Below are positions 9,060-16,606 of a stretch of DNA of 64,000 nucleotides, one piece after another. The stretch lies in NCBI RefSeq assembly GCF_035325945.1, contig NZ_DAOKYX010000012.1, forward strand, positions 12,948 to 76,947, in the 5' to 3' direction. The position numbers and the translations under genes are program-made. Positions within the stretch are counted from its first letter, which is position 1. Every line of letters begins with the position of its first letter. Source of the DNA: Parvibaculum sp035325945 (lineage in GTDB: Bacteria; Pseudomonadota; Alphaproteobacteria; Parvibaculales; Parvibaculaceae). The notes under the pieces were generated by a model that saw only the letters and a program-made list of their open reading frames with translations, had not been told where the DNA came from and did no database searches.

Positions 9060-9992
9060 ATGAAACTCGTCGCAGGCAACTCCAATCGCGCCCTCGCCGA
9101 GGCCATAGCCGCCTATCTCAACCTCCCCCTCACGAAATCCGTCGTCCGGCGCTTCGCCGACATGGAGGTCTTTGTCGAGGTTCAGGAAAATGTCCGCGGT
9201 CAGGACGTTTTCGTGATCCAGTCGACCTCCTATCCCGCGAACGACCATCTGATGGAACTGCTCATCATCGTCGATGCGCTGAAGCGCGCCTCCGCGCGCC
9301 GCATCACGGCGGTGCTGCCCTATTTCGGCTATGCGCGGCAGGACCGCAAACCCGGACCCCGCTCGCCGATCTCGGCAAAGCTCGTCGCCAATCTTCTTAC
9401 CACGGCCGGCGTCAACCGCGTGCTGACGCTCGATCTCCATGCCGGGCAGATTCAGGGCTTTTTCGACATCCCGACCGACAATCTCTTCGCCGCGCCCGTC
9501 ATCACGCGCGACATCCAGCAGCAGTATAATGGCGAAGACCTGATGGTCGTCTCGCCGGATGTCGGCGGCGTCGTCCGCGCGCGCGCCATCGCCAAGCGCA
9601 TCAATGCCGATCTCGCCATCGTCGACAAGCGCCGCGAGCGCGCCGGCGAATCGGAAGTCATGAACATCATCGGCGATGTGAAGGGCCGCTCCTGCATCCT
9701 GGTCGATGACATCGTCGATTCGGCGGGCACGCTCTGCAATGCCGCCGAGGCGCTGCTGAACAAGGGCGCGACCAGCGTCTCCGCCTATGTGACCCATGGC
9801 GTTCTCTCCGGCGGCGCGGTGGCCCGCGTCTCCGCCTCGCGGCTCAAGGAACTCGTGATCACGGATTCGATCCAGGCGACGGAGGCGATCCGCGTCGCCC
9901 ACAACATCCGCACGGTGACCATCGCCCCGCTCATCGGCGAGGCCATGCGCCGCACGGCCGAGGAACGCTCGGTCTCGAGCCTTTTCGACTGA
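9060..9992 (+). CDS. prs: Ribose-phosphate pyrophosphokinase
   Basis: A 310-residue cytoplasmic enzyme making PRPP from ribose-5-phosphate and ATP, supplying purine, pyrimidine, His, Trp and NAD synthesis. It shows the class I signatures FADMEVFVEVQENVRGQDVF, YFGYARQDRK (ATP loop), DLHAGQIQGFFDIPTDN and the PRPP-binding loop ILVDDIVDSAGTL. Length matches the family. The start ATG is preceded by AGAGGGATTTGAGACT. It ends before a hairpin terminator-like structure that sits immediately upstream of rplY. Confidence 0.97.
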   Translation: MKLVAGNSNRALAEAIAAYLNLPLTKSVVRRFADMEVFVEVQENVRGQDVFVIQSTSYPANDHLMELLIIVDALKRASARRITAVLPYFGYARQDRKPGPRSPISAKLVANLLTTAGVNRVLTLDLHAGQIQGFFDIPTDNLFAAPVITRDIQQQYNGEDLMVVSPDVGGVVRARAIAKRINADLAIVDKRRERAGESEVMNIIGDVKGRSCILVDDIVDSAGTLCNAAEALLNKGATSVSAYVTHGVLSGGAVARVSASRLKELVITDSIQATEAIRVAHNIRTVTIAPLIGEAMRRTAEERSVSSLFD

Positions 9993-10119
9993 CCTGGCGG
10001 GGCTTCCGGCCCACGTTTCTGCCCCCTCGCCCGGCCTAGCGCCGGGTTGAGTTTTGGCCTTTCCGGCGCTATAAACCGCCCCGTCGGCGTCCACACCCCT
10101 GGAGGAAACGCCGCATCCG

Positions 10120-10153
10120 GGCCCTACGGGATCGTCCCAAGGGCCGTTTTTAT
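10120..10153 (+). terminator. Terminator-like hairpin in the prs-rplY gap, 15 bases before the rplY start
   Basis: GGCCCT (10120-10125) pairs with AGGGCC (10140-10145). Inside it GGG (10128-10130) pairs with CCC (10136-10138). A run of five T follows at 10147-10151. The shape is that of an intrinsic terminator for prs. Because only about 15 bases separate it from the rplY ATG at 10169, there is no room for a promoter after it. It must therefore be read through or act as an attenuator in the rplY leader. Confidence 0.7.
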
Positions 10154-10168
10154 TGGAGAATCAATGCC

Positions 10169-10831
10169 ATGGCCGAGAAACTGACTCTCAAGGCCGAGGC
10201 GCGTCCGAAGGGCAGCAAGGGGGCTGTCCGTTCGCTCCGTCTCGCAGGCCGCGTCCCCGCCGTGATCTACGGCGACAAGAAAGCCCCCGAGCTGATTTCC
10301 GTGAGCTACAAGGATCTGAATGCCCTCTACCAGACGGGCACCCTGACGAGCCAGCTCCTCGAGATCGACGTCGATGGCCGCAAGGAACGCGTCATTCCGC
10401 GCGACGTGCAGCGCGAGCCTGTCCGTGACTTCCTCATCCATGTCGACTTCCTGCGTCTCGCCAAGAACGCGATCATCACCGTCGACGTGCCTGTGCAGTT
10501 CATCAATCACGAAGCCTCGCCGGGCCTCAAGGCCGGCGGCGTGCTCAACGTCGTCCGCCACGAGATCGAACTCGCCAGCCCGGCGGAAGCCATTCCGGAA
10601 TTCATCACGGTGGACCTCACCGGCTATGAGATGGGCTCGTCGATCCACATCTCGTCCGTGCAGCTCCCCGAAGGCGTGAAGCCGACCATCACCGACCGCG
10701 ATTTCACGGTCGCGACGATCGCGGCTCCGGCTGCGGTGGTGTCTGCCGAGCAGGCCGCTCCCGCCGAAGCTGCTGCTGCCGCTGCACCCGCCGCAGGCGC
10801 GAAGGCGCCCGCCGCTGGCGGCAAGAAGTAA
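10169..10831 (+). CDS. rplY: 50S ribosomal protein L25, long CTC type
   Basis: A 220-residue ribosomal protein that binds 5S rRNA. The N-terminal L25 beta-barrel domain includes KGSKGAVRSLRLAGRVPAVIYG and IPRDVQREPVRDFLIHVDFLRL. The C-terminal CTC/TL5 domain runs from about 95 to 185 (VPVQFINHEASPGLKAGGV, VDLTGYEMGSSIHIS). A tail of about 35 Ala/Pro-rich residues ends in GGKK, usual for alphaproteobacterial forms. The start is preceded by TTGGAG. It is followed 24 bases later by pth, an order conserved across many bacteria. Confidence 0.96.
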   Translation: MAEKLTLKAEARPKGSKGAVRSLRLAGRVPAVIYGDKKAPELISVSYKDLNALYQTGTLTSQLLEIDVDGRKERVIPRDVQREPVRDFLIHVDFLRLAKNAIITVDVPVQFINHEASPGLKAGGVLNVVRHEIELASPAEAIPEFITVDLTGYEMGSSIHISSVQLPEGVKPTITDRDFTVATIAAPAAVVSAEQAAPAEAAAAAAPAAGAKAPAAGGKK

Positions 10832-10855
10832 TCCGGTCAGGCCGGGACAAGCTCG

Positions 10856-11497
10856 ATGCTGATCATCGTCGGCCTCGGCAATCCCGGCCCGAAATATGCC
10901 TTCAACCGGCACAATATCGGCTTCATGGCGGTGGATGCGATCATCCACCGCCATTCCTTTTCGCCGGAGCGCCAGCGCTTTCAGGGCCTCGTATCCGAAG
11001 GCGTACTGAACGGCGAGAAGGTCATCGTGCTGAAGCCGATGACCTATATGAACGAATCCGGCCGTTCCGTCGGCGAGGCCATGCGCTTCTACAAGCTGAC
11101 GCCGCAGGACGTCGTCGTCTTCCATGACGAACTCGACCTGCCGCCCGGCAAGGTCCGGATCAAGACCGGCGGCGGGCATGGCGGGCACAACGGCATACGC
11201 TCGATCGCGGCCCATATCGGCGAGAATTTCCGCCGTGTGCGCCTCGGCATCGGCCATCCGGGATCGAAGGAACGCGTGCTCGGCGCCGTGCTCGGCGATT
11301 TCAGCAAGGCGGAGATGAAGTGGGTCGAGCCGCTGATCGACACGATCGCGAGCGAGGCGCCGCTTCTTGCGGAAGGCCGCTTCAACAGCTTCGCCAATCG
11401 CGTGCATCTGGCTCTCAATCCCGAGCCGCCGAAAGAGAAGAAACAGCCGCCGCAGGAAAAAGGCCCTGCGACCGGTCAGGAAAACGGAGATAGCTAG
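10856..11497 (+). CDS. pth: Peptidyl-tRNA hydrolase
   Basis: A 213-residue cytoplasmic enzyme that hydrolyses peptidyl-tRNA released by stalled ribosomes. Catalytic and binding residues match the E. coli enzyme with a small offset: N9 and H19 in GLGNPGPKYAFNRHNIGF, N66 in PMTYMNESG and D91 in VVFHDELDLPPGKVR. The glycine-rich GGGHGGHNGIRSI loop is present. The last 25 residues are a low-complexity Pro/Lys/Gln tail beyond the usual end of about 190. It lies between rplY and ychF with short gaps, a typical translation-linked operon. Confidence 0.96.
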   Translation: MLIIVGLGNPGPKYAFNRHNIGFMAVDAIIHRHSFSPERQRFQGLVSEGVLNGEKVIVLKPMTYMNESGRSVGEAMRFYKLTPQDVVVFHDELDLPPGKVRIKTGGGHGGHNGIRSIAAHIGENFRRVRLGIGHPGSKERVLGAVLGDFSKAEMKWVEPLIDTIASEAPLLAEGRFNSFANRVHLALNPEPPKEKKQPPQEKGPATGQENGDS

Positions 11498-11499
11498 TC

Positions 11500-12609
11500 A
11501 TGGGTTTCAAGTGCGGCATCGTCGGATTGCCGAATGTCGGCAAGTCGACCCTCTTCAACGCGCTGACCCAGACGGCGGCGGCGCAGGCCGCGAACTATCC
11601 CTTCTGCACCATCGAGCCCAATGTGGGCGAGGTGGCCGTGCCCGATCCGCGTCTTGAAAAGCTTTCCGCCGCCGCGAAGAGCAAGGAAATCATCCCGACG
11701 CGGCTCACCTTCGTCGACATTGCCGGCCTCGTCAAAGGCGCCTCCAAGGGCGAAGGGCTCGGCAACCAGTTCCTCGCCAATATCCGCGAGGTGGACGCCA
11801 TCGCCTATGTGCTGCGCTGCTTCGAGGACGGCGACATCGTGCATGTCGCGAACCGCATCGATCCGATAGCGGACGCCGAGACGGTCGAGACGGAACTCAT
11901 GCTCGCCGATCTCGAAAGCCTCGAAAAGCGCGTCGTGCCGCTCGAGAAGAAGGCAAAGGGCGGCGACAAGGAAGCGCGCCAGCAACTCGACCTCATGAAC
12001 ATCGCGCTCGATCTGCTGCGCGAAGGCAAGCCCGCGCGCATCGCCACCTCTCAGGGCAAGATCTCCGAAGACGACGAGAAGGCATGGAAGGCGCTGAACC
12101 TTCTCACCTCGAAGCCCGTTCTCTATGTCTGCAATGTGGACGAGGGTTCGGCCGCGACCGGCAACAGCTTTTCGAAGTCCGTCGAAGAACGCGCCGCTGC
12201 CGAGGGCGCGGAGAGCGTCGTCATCTCCGCCCGCATCGAGGAGGAGATAGCCCAGCTTCCGCCCGAAGAACGCACCGAATATCTGGAAACGCTCGGCCTC
12301 GATGAGCCCGGCCTCAACCGCCTCATCCATGCCGGATACAAGCTCCTTCACCTCATCACCTATTTCACGGTAGGCCCGAAGGAGACGCGCGCCTGGACGA
12401 TCACGCAAGGCACGCGCGCGCCGCAGGCCGCGGGCGTCATCCATACCGATTTCGAGAAGGGCTTCATCCGTGCCGAGACGATCGCCTATGACGACTATAT
12501 CGCGCTAGGCGGCGAGCAGGGCGCGAAGGATGTCGGCAAGATGCGCCTCGAAGGCAAGGACTATGTGGTGCAGGATGGCGACGTCATGCACTTCCGATTT
12601 GCGAATTAA
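11500..12609 (+). CDS. ychF: Redox-regulated ATPase/GTPase YchF (OLA1 family)
   Basis: A 369-residue Obg-type P-loop NTPase. The P-loop is GLPNVGKST (residues 9-17), switch II is DIAGLVKGASKGEGLGNQFL, and the usual NKxD is replaced by NVDE. That replacement explains why YchF/OLA1 proteins prefer ATP to GTP. A coiled-coil insert lies about residues 130-165 and a TGS domain at the C-terminus (TYFTVGPKETRAWT through GDVMHFRF). The length fits the family. It starts two bases after the pth stop; pth and ychF are neighbours in many genomes. Confidence 0.97.
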   Translation: MGFKCGIVGLPNVGKSTLFNALTQTAAAQAANYPFCTIEPNVGEVAVPDPRLEKLSAAAKSKEIIPTRLTFVDIAGLVKGASKGEGLGNQFLANIREVDAIAYVLRCFEDGDIVHVANRIDPIADAETVETELMLADLESLEKRVVPLEKKAKGGDKEARQQLDLMNIALDLLREGKPARIATSQGKISEDDEKAWKALNLLTSKPVLYVCNVDEGSAATGNSFSKSVEERAAAEGAESVVISARIEEEIAQLPPEERTEYLETLGLDEPGLNRLIHAGYKLLHLITYFTVGPKETRAWTITQGTRAPQAAGVIHTDFEKGFIRAETIAYDDYIALGGEQGAKDVGKMRLEGKDYVVQDGDVMHFRFAN

Positions 12610-12683
12610 GGCGCCGGAAAGCCCCATCAGACCGGTTTCCTGCCTTGTCGCTGCCGGGCGATGACGGCCTGCGAGGTGAGTAG

Positions 12684-13151
12684 ATGCCCCAATATCACTG
12701 GGAAGATTTCAAGGTCGGCGAAACGGTCGAATTCGGATCGAAGCACGTGACCCGCGAGGAGATCCTCGAATTCGCCGGCGAGTTCGACCCGCAACCCTTT
12801 CACCTCGACGAGGAAGCGGCCAGGCACTCGATCCTTGGCGGGCTCTGCGCCAGCGGATGGCATAGCTGCTCCATGCTGATGCGCATGCTGTGCGACAATT
12901 TCATTCTCGACAGCGTATCGCTCGGCGCGCCCGGCGTCGATGAAGTGCGCTGGGCAAAGCCGGTCTATGTCGACGACGTGCTCTCCGTCCGCCGCACCTG
13001 CGTCGATCGCCGCGTCTCCAGGAGCCGCCCTGAAATGGGGCTGACGCGCTTTTCCTATGAAGTACTCAATCAGAAGCGCGAGACGGTCATGACAATGGTC
13101 GGCTGGGCCATGTACGGCCGCCGCCATCCCGGCGCGGAGGTGGAAGACTGA
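12684..13151 (+). CDS. MaoC-family (hot-dog) hydratase, first of a pair
   Basis: A 155-residue single hot-dog-fold protein with the hydratase-2 dyad in FAGEFDPQPFHLDEEAA and the GGLCASGWHSCSML helix. Family knowledge: such proteins hydrate trans-2-enoyl-CoA with R stereochemistry in beta-oxidation or polyhydroxyalkanoate routes. Its stop overlaps the ATG of the next gene, a second MaoC protein of nearly equal length, so the products are made together and may form a heterodimer. The actual acyl-CoA substrate is unknown. Confidence 0.87.
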   Translation: MPQYHWEDFKVGETVEFGSKHVTREEILEFAGEFDPQPFHLDEEAARHSILGGLCASGWHSCSMLMRMLCDNFILDSVSLGAPGVDEVRWAKPVYVDDVLSVRRTCVDRRVSRSRPEMGLTRFSYEVLNQKRETVMTMVGWAMYGRRHPGAEVED

Positions 13152-13624
13152 TGCCCTGGTTCGAGGACGTCGAGATCGGCACACGGACGGAGCTTGGCTC
13201 CTACACCTTCTCCGAGGAGGAGATCGTCCGCTTCGCCACAAAATACGATCCGCAGCCCTTTCACATCGACCCGGAAACGGCGAAGGCGGGCCCCTTTGGC
13301 GGCCTCGTCGCCAGCGGCTGGCACACCGCCGCCACATGGATGAAGCTCATGGTGCGCACACGTATGGGCGAGCGCGCCGCAGCCCGCGAGGAGGCATCGT
13401 CCGAGCCGGCGGCCGGCCCCTCCCCCGGCTTTCTCGACCTCAAATGGCCCACGCCAGTCCGGCCGGGGGACACGATCTCCTATTCGACGACCGTCATCGA
13501 AAAGATCGAACTGCGCTCGCGGCCGAACTGGGGCATCATCCGAAGCCGAAACGAGGGCGTGAACCAGAATGGCGAACTCGTTCTGAGCTTCACAGGGCAG
13601 GGACTCGTCCAGCGCAGAACATAA
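13151..13624 (+). CDS. MaoC-family (hot-dog) hydratase, second of a pair
   Basis: A 157-residue hot-dog protein, clearly paralogous to its neighbour. ATKYDPQPFHIDPETAKAG holds the Asp/His pair, and GGLVASGWHTAATW follows. A 15-20-residue insertion around residue 78 (a Ala/Glu/Pro-rich loop) distinguishes it from the first copy. The two genes overlap by one base (TGATG). Both copies keep the apparent catalytic residues, unlike typical structural-only partners, so either homomers or a heteromer are possible. A dienelactone hydrolase gene follows after 17 bases. Confidence 0.87.
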   Translation: MPWFEDVEIGTRTELGSYTFSEEEIVRFATKYDPQPFHIDPETAKAGPFGGLVASGWHTAATWMKLMVRTRMGERAAAREEASSEPAAGPSPGFLDLKWPTPVRPGDTISYSTTVIEKIELRSRPNWGIIRSRNEGVNQNGELVLSFTGQGLVQRRT

Positions 13625-13641
13625 GACAGGGAGGAGATGCT

Positions 13642-14319
13642 ATGTCGCGGAAAGGAAAAACGATCACGCTGAAAAGCGGAGATGGCGCCGATATTCTCTG
13701 CTACCACGTCAAGGCCGAGGGAAAGCGCAAGGGCGGCCTCGTTCTCATCATGGAAATCTTCGGCGTCACGGCGCATATCAAGGACCTTTGCGACGGCTAT
13801 GCGGCAAGGGGCTATGACGTGCTCTCGCCCCAGCTCTACGACCGGCAGGTGAAGGACTTCCAGGCGACCTACGCCCAGGAAGACATCCAGAAGTCGCTCG
13901 ACTACCGAGCGAAGAACCCGATCGAGAACACCGTCATGGACGTGCAGATGTGCGTGGACAAGCTCCGCGCTGACGGCTGCGAGAAGGTCTTCATCACCGG
14001 CTATTGCTATGGCGGCACGGTCACATGGGTCGCCGCCTGCCGCGTGGAGGGCCTCGACGCCGCCGCCTGCTACTATGGCGGCGCGATCAAGGATTTCCTC
14101 GGCGAAACGCCAAAATGCCCGACCATCAATCATTTCGGCGAGAAGGATCATTCGATCCCGATGGATGTGGTCGAGCGGATCAAGAAGGCGCATCCCGAAG
14201 TGCCCTCCTATGTCTATGACGCCGACCATGGCTTCAATTCCGATCGCCGCAACAATTACGACAAGACGGCGGCCGAGCTTGCGCTGAAGCGGACACTCGA
14301 ACTTTTCGATAGCGTGTAA
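13642..14319 (+). CDS. Dienelactone hydrolase family protein
   Basis: A 225-residue alpha/beta hydrolase of the DLH family with a cysteine nucleophile. C122 is in FITGYCYGGTVTW, D169 in FGEKDHSIP and H196 in DADHGFNSD, giving the Cys-Asp-His triad. The early LVLIMEIFGVTAHIKDLCD block carries the Glu that holds the Cys in classic DLH. Classic members cleave dienelactone in chlorocatechol degradation, but most genomic homologues have unknown substrates. The ATG at 13642 has a GGGAGGAG site. It is likely the last gene of the MaoC-MaoC operon, closed by the hairpin at 14362. Confidence 0.88.
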   Translation: MSRKGKTITLKSGDGADILCYHVKAEGKRKGGLVLIMEIFGVTAHIKDLCDGYAARGYDVLSPQLYDRQVKDFQATYAQEDIQKSLDYRAKNPIENTVMDVQMCVDKLRADGCEKVFITGYCYGGTVTWVAACRVEGLDAAACYYGGAIKDFLGETPKCPTINHFGEKDHSIPMDVVERIKKAHPEVPSYVYDADHGFNSDRRNNYDKTAAELALKRTLELFDSV

Positions 14320-14361
14320 CGCCCATCCGGGCTTCCGCCTGCGGGAACTGTCGGATTGCGG

Positions 14362-14393
14362 AGTGCCATCCCTAAAATCGGGATGGCACTTTT
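14362..14393 (+). terminator. Rho-independent terminator after the dienelactone hydrolase gene
   Basis: AGTGCCATCCC (14362-14372) and GGGATGGCACT (14380-14390) form a perfect 11-bp stem with a seven-base loop (TAAAATC). It is followed by TTTGTTTT. It ends the MaoC-MaoC-DLH unit and separates it from ohrR. Confidence 0.9.
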
Positions 14394-14469
14394 GTTTTCG
14401 ATGACGCAATTCCATTGCGCCATTGTGAATTCGAGTCATATTGATCGGCACCACAAGCGAGTGCCGCCG

Positions 14470-14907
14470 ATGAAAAAGACCGCCGATCCCCTGCTTCTGG
14501 AAAACCAGCTCTGCTTCGCGCTCTATTCCGCGTCATTACAGATGACGAAGCTCTACAAACCCCTCCTCGCAAAAATCGGCCTCACCTACCCCCAATATCT
14601 CGCCATGATGGCTCTCTGGGAGGAGGACGGGGTCACGGTCGGCGCGCTTGGCGAACGGCTCTTTCTTGATTCAGGCACGCTGACCCCGCTGCTGAAACGC
14701 CTCGAAGCCGCCGGGCTCATCCGCCGCACGCGCAACGAAGCCGACGAGCGCCAGGTCCTGATCGGGCTGACGCCGGAAGGCCGGGCGCTGAAAAGGAAGG
14801 CGGCCGACATCCCCGGCAAGGCCATCTGTGCTACCGGCCTCTCCCTCGATGAACTGGCCGACACGAAGAGAAAGCTTGAAAAGCTGCGGGCGCATCTCGC
14901 CGCCTGA
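14470..14907 (+). CDS. ohrR: OhrR-type MarR-family organic peroxide sensor
   Basis: A 145-residue winged-helix repressor. The peroxide-sensing cysteine is C15 in ENQLCFALYSAS, as in characterised OhrR proteins. A second cysteine, C120 in GKAICATGLS, sits where the resolving Cys lies in two-Cys OhrR (Xanthomonas type). The DNA-binding region includes TVGALGERLFLDSGTLTPLLK and the wing RRTRNEADERQVLIGLT. Family knowledge: reduced OhrR represses ohr, and oxidation by organic hydroperoxide releases DNA. The ohr gene lies immediately downstream with an inverted repeat between. I chose the ATG at 14470 (MKKTADP) because upstream residues are not family-like. Confidence 0.93.
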   Translation: MKKTADPLLLENQLCFALYSASLQMTKLYKPLLAKIGLTYPQYLAMMALWEEDGVTVGALGERLFLDSGTLTPLLKRLEAAGLIRRTRNEADERQVLIGLTPEGRALKRKAADIPGKAICATGLSLDELADTKRKLEKLRAHLAA

Positions 14908-14944
14908 TTTCCGAAATCCCGTCACCGGAAAAATTCCGCATTTA

Positions 14945-14960
14945 ATATTGCGCACAATAT
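14945..14960 (+). promoter_or_regulatory. Probable OhrR operator overlapping the ohr promoter
   Basis: ATATTG (14945-14950) and CAATAT (14955-14960) form a perfect inverted repeat around CGCA. It overlaps a possible -35 element TTGCGC at 14948-14953, with a -10-like TATGTA 17 bases further at 14971-14976. AT-rich dyads of this type are known OhrR sites. A weaker partial copy (ATTGCGCCATTGT, near 14414-14426) precedes ohrR itself, consistent with autoregulation. Confidence 0.7.
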
Positions 14961-15010
14961 AATTGCTCTCTATGTATTAGCCGAACCTAACGAGACAAGG
15001 GAGATCACCC

Positions 15011-15433
15011 ATGAAGATCCTCTATGAAGCCGTCGCGACCTCCTCCGGCGGACGGACCGGACAGGCGAAGTCATCCGACGGACGGCTCGCCGTCACGCTC
15101 GACACCGTCAAGGAACTCGGCGGCACGGGCGGCGCCGGCACAAATCCCGAACAGCTTTTCGCCGCCGGCTATTCGGCCTGCTATCACAGCGCCCTCAAGC
15201 TGATCGCCGGCCAGAAGAAGGTGAAGGTCCCGGCCGATTCTGCCGTCACCGCCCATGTCGGCATCGGCCCCAACGACAAGGGCGCGGGCTTCGCTCTCGC
15301 TGTCACCCTCGAAGTTTCGCTGCCGGGCCTCGACCGCGCGGCGGCTCAGGCCCTTGTTGACGAAGCCCATCAGGTCTGCCCCTATTCCAACGCGACACGT
15401 GGCAATGTCGACGTGAAGCTCGTGCTTCTCTGA
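15011..15433 (+). CDS. ohr: Organic hydroperoxide resistance protein
   Basis: A 140-residue thiol peroxidase of the Ohr/OsmC family that reduces organic hydroperoxides. The two reactive cysteines are C57 in AAGYSACYHSAL and C123 in HQVCPYSNATRGN. R15 in GGRTGQ and E48 in NPEQLF complete the active-site network. Length is canonical. The start has an AGGGAG site. Control by the upstream OhrR is strongly suggested by gene order and the operator. A glutathione peroxidase gene follows 24 bases later, so this is a small peroxide-defence cluster. Confidence 0.96.
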   Translation: MKILYEAVATSSGGRTGQAKSSDGRLAVTLDTVKELGGTGGAGTNPEQLFAAGYSACYHSALKLIAGQKKVKVPADSAVTAHVGIGPNDKGAGFALAVTLEVSLPGLDRAAAQALVDEAHQVCPYSNATRGNVDVKLVLL

Positions 15434-15457
15434 CATATCCATCGAGCGGGAGGTCAC

Positions 15458-15946
15458 ATGAGCGACAGAACTGCCTTCGATTTCGAGTTCAAAAGCATCA
15501 AGGGAAAGCCCCTGCCCCTGAGCGGGTTCCGCGGCCACCCGATCCTCGTCGTGAACACGGCCTCAAAATGCGGGTTCACGCCGCAATACAAAGGCCTCGA
15601 GGCCGTCTGGCAGAAGCACAAGGCGGATGGGCTCGTTGTTCTCGGCGTGCCGTCCAATGACTTCGCCAATCAGGAGCCGGGCGATGCCGAGGAAATCGCG
15701 ACCTTCTGCGAGATGAATTTCGGCGTCGACTTTCCGCTCACGGAGAAAGTGTGCGTGAAGGGGCGAGACGCGCATCCCTTCTTTCAGTGGATAGGAGAAC
15801 AGGGTGGCTTTCTCTCGAAGCCGCGCTGGAATTTCTACAAATATCTCATCGGCCGCGACGGCAGGCTGAAGACATGGTTCGCGAGCACCACGACACCCGA
15901 CTCGGCGAAGTTCCAGTCCGCCGTGAAGAAGCTACTGACGGAGTGA
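15458..15946 (+). CDS. Glutathione peroxidase family thiol peroxidase
   Basis: A 162-residue enzyme. The peroxidatic C38 lies in VNTASKCGFTPQY, where mammalian enzymes have selenocysteine. The usual Gln is in FANQEPG and the Trp/Asn in RWNFYKYLIGRDG, completing the tetrad. A second Cys in ATFCEMNF lies where bacterial and plant members carry a resolving cysteine. Such cysteine enzymes often use thioredoxin rather than glutathione. It follows ohr at short distance and may share its transcript. A 7-bp hairpin includes its stop codon (15944-15961). Confidence 0.92.
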   Translation: MSDRTAFDFEFKSIKGKPLPLSGFRGHPILVVNTASKCGFTPQYKGLEAVWQKHKADGLVVLGVPSNDFANQEPGDAEEIATFCEMNFGVDFPLTEKVCVKGRDAHPFFQWIGEQGGFLSKPRWNFYKYLIGRDGRLKTWFASTTTPDSAKFQSAVKKLLTE

Positions 15947-15958
15947 TCGCTGCCGCGA

Positions 15959-16606
15959 TCAGAAAAGCGGCTTTCCATAGGTTCTGAACTTCTCGACGAC
16001 GCGGGCCATCTCGTCGGCGTCGAGAAGCTCGGGCTCGCCGATCTGCAGCGCTCGCCAATATTGACCGGCGAGCGTCTCGACCTCATGGGCAAGGTGAAGC
16101 GCGTCCTCCACCGTCGCGCCGACGGCGATCTGCCCGTGATGGGCGAGAAGGCAGGCCCGCCTACCCTCGAGCGCGGCCACCGCATGAGCGGCCAGCGCCT
16201 CCGAACCGAAAGTCGCATAGGGCGCGCAGCGAATGTCGCTCCCGCCCGCGACCGCCACCATGTAGTGAAAGGCCGGGATCGCTCGCTTCATGACGGCGAG
16301 CGTGACCGCATGGTCGGAATGCGCATGGACGATGGCGCCCGCATCCTCCCGCGCGCGATAGATCGCAACATGCATCGGCCATTCGCTCGAAGGCTGAAGC
16401 CTGCCGGAGGCGACGCTCCCGTCGAGCCTCAGCGCCACAATGTCTTCCGGCAGAATATCCTCATAGGCAGCGCCCGAAGGCGTGATGAGAACGACATCGC
16501 CGCATCGCGCCGAAACATTGCCCGATCTCTGCGGCGAGAGCCCCGTGCGCGCCAGATCGAGCCCGGCATCAATCACGCATTGGCGCAGCCAGGCTTCGTC
16601 AGCCAT
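15959..16606 (-). CDS. Class II aldolase, probable 5-methylthioribulose-1-phosphate aldolase (Ald2-like)
   Basis: A 215-residue zinc aldolase of the AraD/FucA family. Zinc ligands are H94 and H96 in IVHAHSDHA and H156 in LLAHHGQ. E75 in PSSEWPMH matches the catalytic Glu of fuculose-1-phosphate aldolase. It overlaps the end of mtnA by eight bases and closes a five-gene operon. Family knowledge: in Rhodospirillum rubrum and some E. coli an aldolase of this family next to mtnA and mtnP splits methylthioribulose-1-phosphate to DHAP and 2-methylthioacetaldehyde (the DHAP shunt). The related dehydratase MtnB of the universal methionine salvage pathway is the alternative. No mtnC, mtnD or mtnK is seen nearby, which favours the aldolase. 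Confidence 0.75.
   Translation of the reverse strand: MADEAWLRQCVIDAGLDLARTGLSPQRSGNVSARCGDVVLITPSGAAYEDILPEDIVALRLDGSVASGRLQPSSEWPMHVAIYRAREDAGAIVHAHSDHAVTLAVMKRAIPAFHYMVAVAGGSDIRCAPYATFGSEALAAHAVAALEGRRACLLAHHGQIAVGATVEDALHLAHEVETLAGQYWRALQIGEPELLDADEMARVVEKFRTYGKPLF

Noticed and set aside
10124..11407. A 427-codon minus-strand frame across rplY and pth
   Set aside because: Antisense to two strongly conserved genes; no domain or start signal.
15944..15961. A hairpin TGATCGC/GCGATCA between the peroxidase and aldolase genes as a bidirectional terminator
   Set aside because: The stem is only seven base pairs and lacks a T run on either strand, so it is mentioned with the genes but not listed as a terminator.
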